Below are positions 4,286 to 5,596 of a stretch of 5,596 nucleotides of DNA, one piece after another (the stretch's first letter is position 1; every line of letters begins with the position of its first letter). The notes under the pieces were generated by a model, which saw nothing but the letters and a program-made list of their open reading frames with translations, searched no databases and was not told where the DNA came from. The stretch is from an uncultured Eubacteriales bacterium (GTDB lineage Bacteria > Bacillota > Clostridia > Oscillospirales > CAG-382): assembly GCA_934444485.1 (NCBI GenBank), contig CAKSCN010000153.1:1-5596 (forward strand), written 5' to 3'. The translations under genes and the position numbers were made by a program.

Positions 4286-5596
4286 TTATCCCTCATTCAG
4301 AACATACGAAAGCTTCCAGAACATAGTTGCGGTGTCGGCTCTTGTCGGAGCAACCTTAGGGTGTATTGCATACTCGTAGCCGGTCAACGAATGTATAAAC
4401 ATAACGTTCTCATTAAAGCACCATGCAACGGGGATTTTTGCGTAATCGGATATCTCGGCATAGTCGTTATAGCTCTCAAGTCCTGCGGAAACGTCGGACA
4501 CGTCAATTCCCTTAGACTGCGCATAGCGGTAGAAAATTGCGGCTATCTGCTCACGTGTGACATACGAATCGGGAGAGAAAGTCGTCGCACTCGTGCCGTT
4601 TATTACTCCGTTTGCCGCCGCCCAGTTTACGGCTTTTCTGTACCACTCGGCTTTTATGTCGGTGAATGCGCTTGCTGTCGGTGCTTCGGGTTCTCCGGCA
4701 AGGCGGTAGAACATGGTTGCGAACTGCGCACGGGTTATGGGGCTGTCGGGGCTGAAAGTATTCGCAGATGTTCCGTTCATTATGCCCTTTTCGAGGCAGA
4801 ACTCTATACCGCTGTGGTTATTGTCGCCCTCTGCGCTCTTTAAGTCCTTAAACTTTTTGACGGCGCAGTTCATACCCTTTTCCTCGCAGGTGAATCTGCC
4901 GTCAGCGGCGGCGGTGGGATCGCCCTTTTCTATCACTTCTCCGGTATCTATGAGAATGCACTTGAAGCCGTTGTCTCTTGCGTACTGTTCCGCCGCAGTG
5001 CCGGAGTACGCCTTTATCACAAGGTTTTCGTTTCTGACATCGTAGTCGTCCACATAGTCCCAGCCGAAAGCATGGAGGTCGATCTGCGTTACGCTCTTAG
5101 GAATTGTGACCTCGTTCAGTTTATTGCAGCGGAAAAATGCCGCTTCTCCGATATGCTCAACGCCCTCTTCGATAATGAGGTTTGAAAGGCTCTCGCACCA
5201 CGAAAAGGCATTAGGTCCTATCTCCTTGACGTTACTCGGAATGACGACGTTATTGAGATTTTTGCACCAATAAAAACCGAGCTTTGATATGGATTTTAAT
5301 GTTGACGGAAATTTGACCGAGGTAATATCCGACATCTCAAATGCGTCAACGCCCATAAGAGTTGTACCCTCGCGGATTTCAATATCGCCGACAGCCTCCC
5401 ACTCGTGTATCTGCTTGTTTTCGGTCGGTGCGGAGGGGTCGGGATTGTCAATTTCGGCATATCCGATTCTGATTCCCGCGATTAAATACTGCCCGTGATA
5501 CTGAATGCCGTCAACGCGGTTATTTGCATCCTTATCATATGCCGAGCCGAAAAAGATTCTTTTTCCCATGTATTCAACATTGCTCGGCATGGTTAT
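4286..5596 (-). CDS. BspA-type leucine-rich repeat protein with C-terminal SLH domains, C-terminal part, truncated by window edge
   Basis: The minus-strand frame is open from the right edge to a TAA at 4288-4286, giving 436 residues; the N-terminus lies outside. The internal Met at 5590 is not the start, because it sits inside a leucine-rich repeat (ITMPSNVEYMG). Residues about 1-17 and 70-180 carry LRR_5/BspA repeats (VVIPSNVKEIGPNAF, EVTIPKSVTQIDLHAF). They are split by an insert (about 18-66) containing the family phrase YHGQYLIAG. AYSGTAAEQYARDNGFK (197-212) is the usual BspA closing segment. Three SLH domains follow: about 249-300 (FKDL, GIMNGTSANTFSPDSPITRAQ), 311-360 (FTDI, GVINGTSATTFSPDSYVTREQ) and a divergent third (about 376-432, APTRADTATMFWKL). 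SLH domains anchor proteins noncovalently to secondary wall polymers, so a cell-surface protein is likely. BspA repeats can mediate adhesion, but the ligand here is unknown. It converges on the kinase gene across a shared terminator. Confidence 0.88.
   Translation of the reverse strand: MTMPSNVEYMGKRIFFGSAYDKDANNRVDGIQYHGQYLIAGIRIGYAEIDNPDPSAPTENKQIHEWEAVGDIEIREGTTLMGVDAFEMSDITSVKFPSTLKSISKLGFYWCKNLNNVVIPSNVKEIGPNAFSWCESLSNLIIEEGVEHIGEAAFFRCNKLNEVTIPKSVTQIDLHAFGWDYVDDYDVRNENLVIKAYSGTAAEQYARDNGFKCILIDTGEVIEKGDPTAAADGRFTCEEKGMNCAVKKFKDLKSAEGDNNHSGIEFCLEKGIMNGTSANTFSPDSPITRAQFATMFYRLAGEPEAPTASAFTDIKAEWYRKAVNWAAANGVINGTSATTFSPDSYVTREQIAAIFYRYAQSKGIDVSDVSAGLESYNDYAEISDYAKIPVAWCFNENVMFIHSLTGYEYAIHPKVAPTRADTATMFWKLSYVLNEG
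4289..4849 (-). other. SLH anchoring region of the LRR surface protein
   Basis: This segment encodes the three SLH units at the C-terminus. Units 1 and 2 share the pattern GxxNGTSAxTFSPDSxxTRxQ and so look recently duplicated. Unit 3 keeps the TRADTATMF end but lacks the G....F.P motif, reading NVMFIHSLTGYEYAIHPKVAPTRAD instead in two overlapping parts (residues 397-410 and 408-421). In characterised proteins SLH units cooperate as a trimer to bind pyruvylated wall polymer. Whether the third unit still contributes cannot be told from sequence alone. Confidence 0.75.

Noticed and set aside
3698..4296. Long minus-strand open frames opposite the kinase gene
   Set aside because: Their translations are low-complexity Arg/Ser-rich or otherwise unlike any family, and they lie wholly or largely over a well-supported kinase with intact motifs; shadow frames.
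4361..5045. Plus-strand frames opposite the SLH region
   Set aside because: Overlap a clear SLH coding region, lack ribosome binding sites and resemble no protein family.
1..5596. A defence, mobile-element or multi-gene novel system
   Set aside because: The four genes fall into known classes with separate promoters and mixed orientations; there are no transposase, integrase, toxin-antitoxin, nuclease or CRISPR signatures in any frame I read.

Overview
The window looks like a chromosomal stretch from an endospore-forming gut-type member of the Clostridia. The Oscillospirales/Ruminococcaceae area is a guess, not a demonstration. The grounds are a spore-type LysM-GH18 hydrolase without a signal peptide, secreted proteins built from InlB-type (Flg_new) repeats, BspA-type leucine-rich repeats and S-layer homology (SLH) domains, strong AGGAG-type Shine-Dalgarno sites and near-consensus sigma-A promoters. 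Base composition is moderate and looks even across the window, so nothing points to recent transfer. I found no RNA gene, insertion sequence, CRISPR array or phage gene.

Layout from left to right: (1) Positions 1-1518, minus strand, hold the N-terminal 506 residues of a secreted protein that runs off the left edge. It has a signal peptide and then two tandem copies of a unit of about 260 residues, each an unassigned beta-rich module plus an InlB-type repeat. (2) A 234-base divergent intergenic region (1519-1752) holds promoter candidates for both strands, including a sigma-K-like match in front of the next gene. (3) Positions 1753-3033, plus strand, encode a two-LysM plus GH18 hydrolase of the YaaH/SleL type (426 aa). 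(4) Positions 3166-4200, plus strand, encode a PfkB-family sugar kinase best read as 2-dehydro-3-deoxygluconokinase, with a near-perfect sigma-A promoter of its own at 3104-3132. (5) A hairpin terminator at 4235-4272 separates this from (6) positions 4286-5596, minus strand, the C-terminal 436 residues of a BspA-LRR/SLH surface protein that enters from the right edge.

The genes do not form an obvious single pathway. Two encode exported, probably envelope-associated proteins, one a probable spore-lytic enzyme and one a step of hexuronate/Entner-Doudoroff metabolism. Each plus-strand gene appears to have its own promoter. I see no strong case for an undescribed multi-gene system. The items most worth following are the unassigned repeated module in the left-hand protein and the sporulation-type promoter candidate in front of the LysM-GH18 gene.
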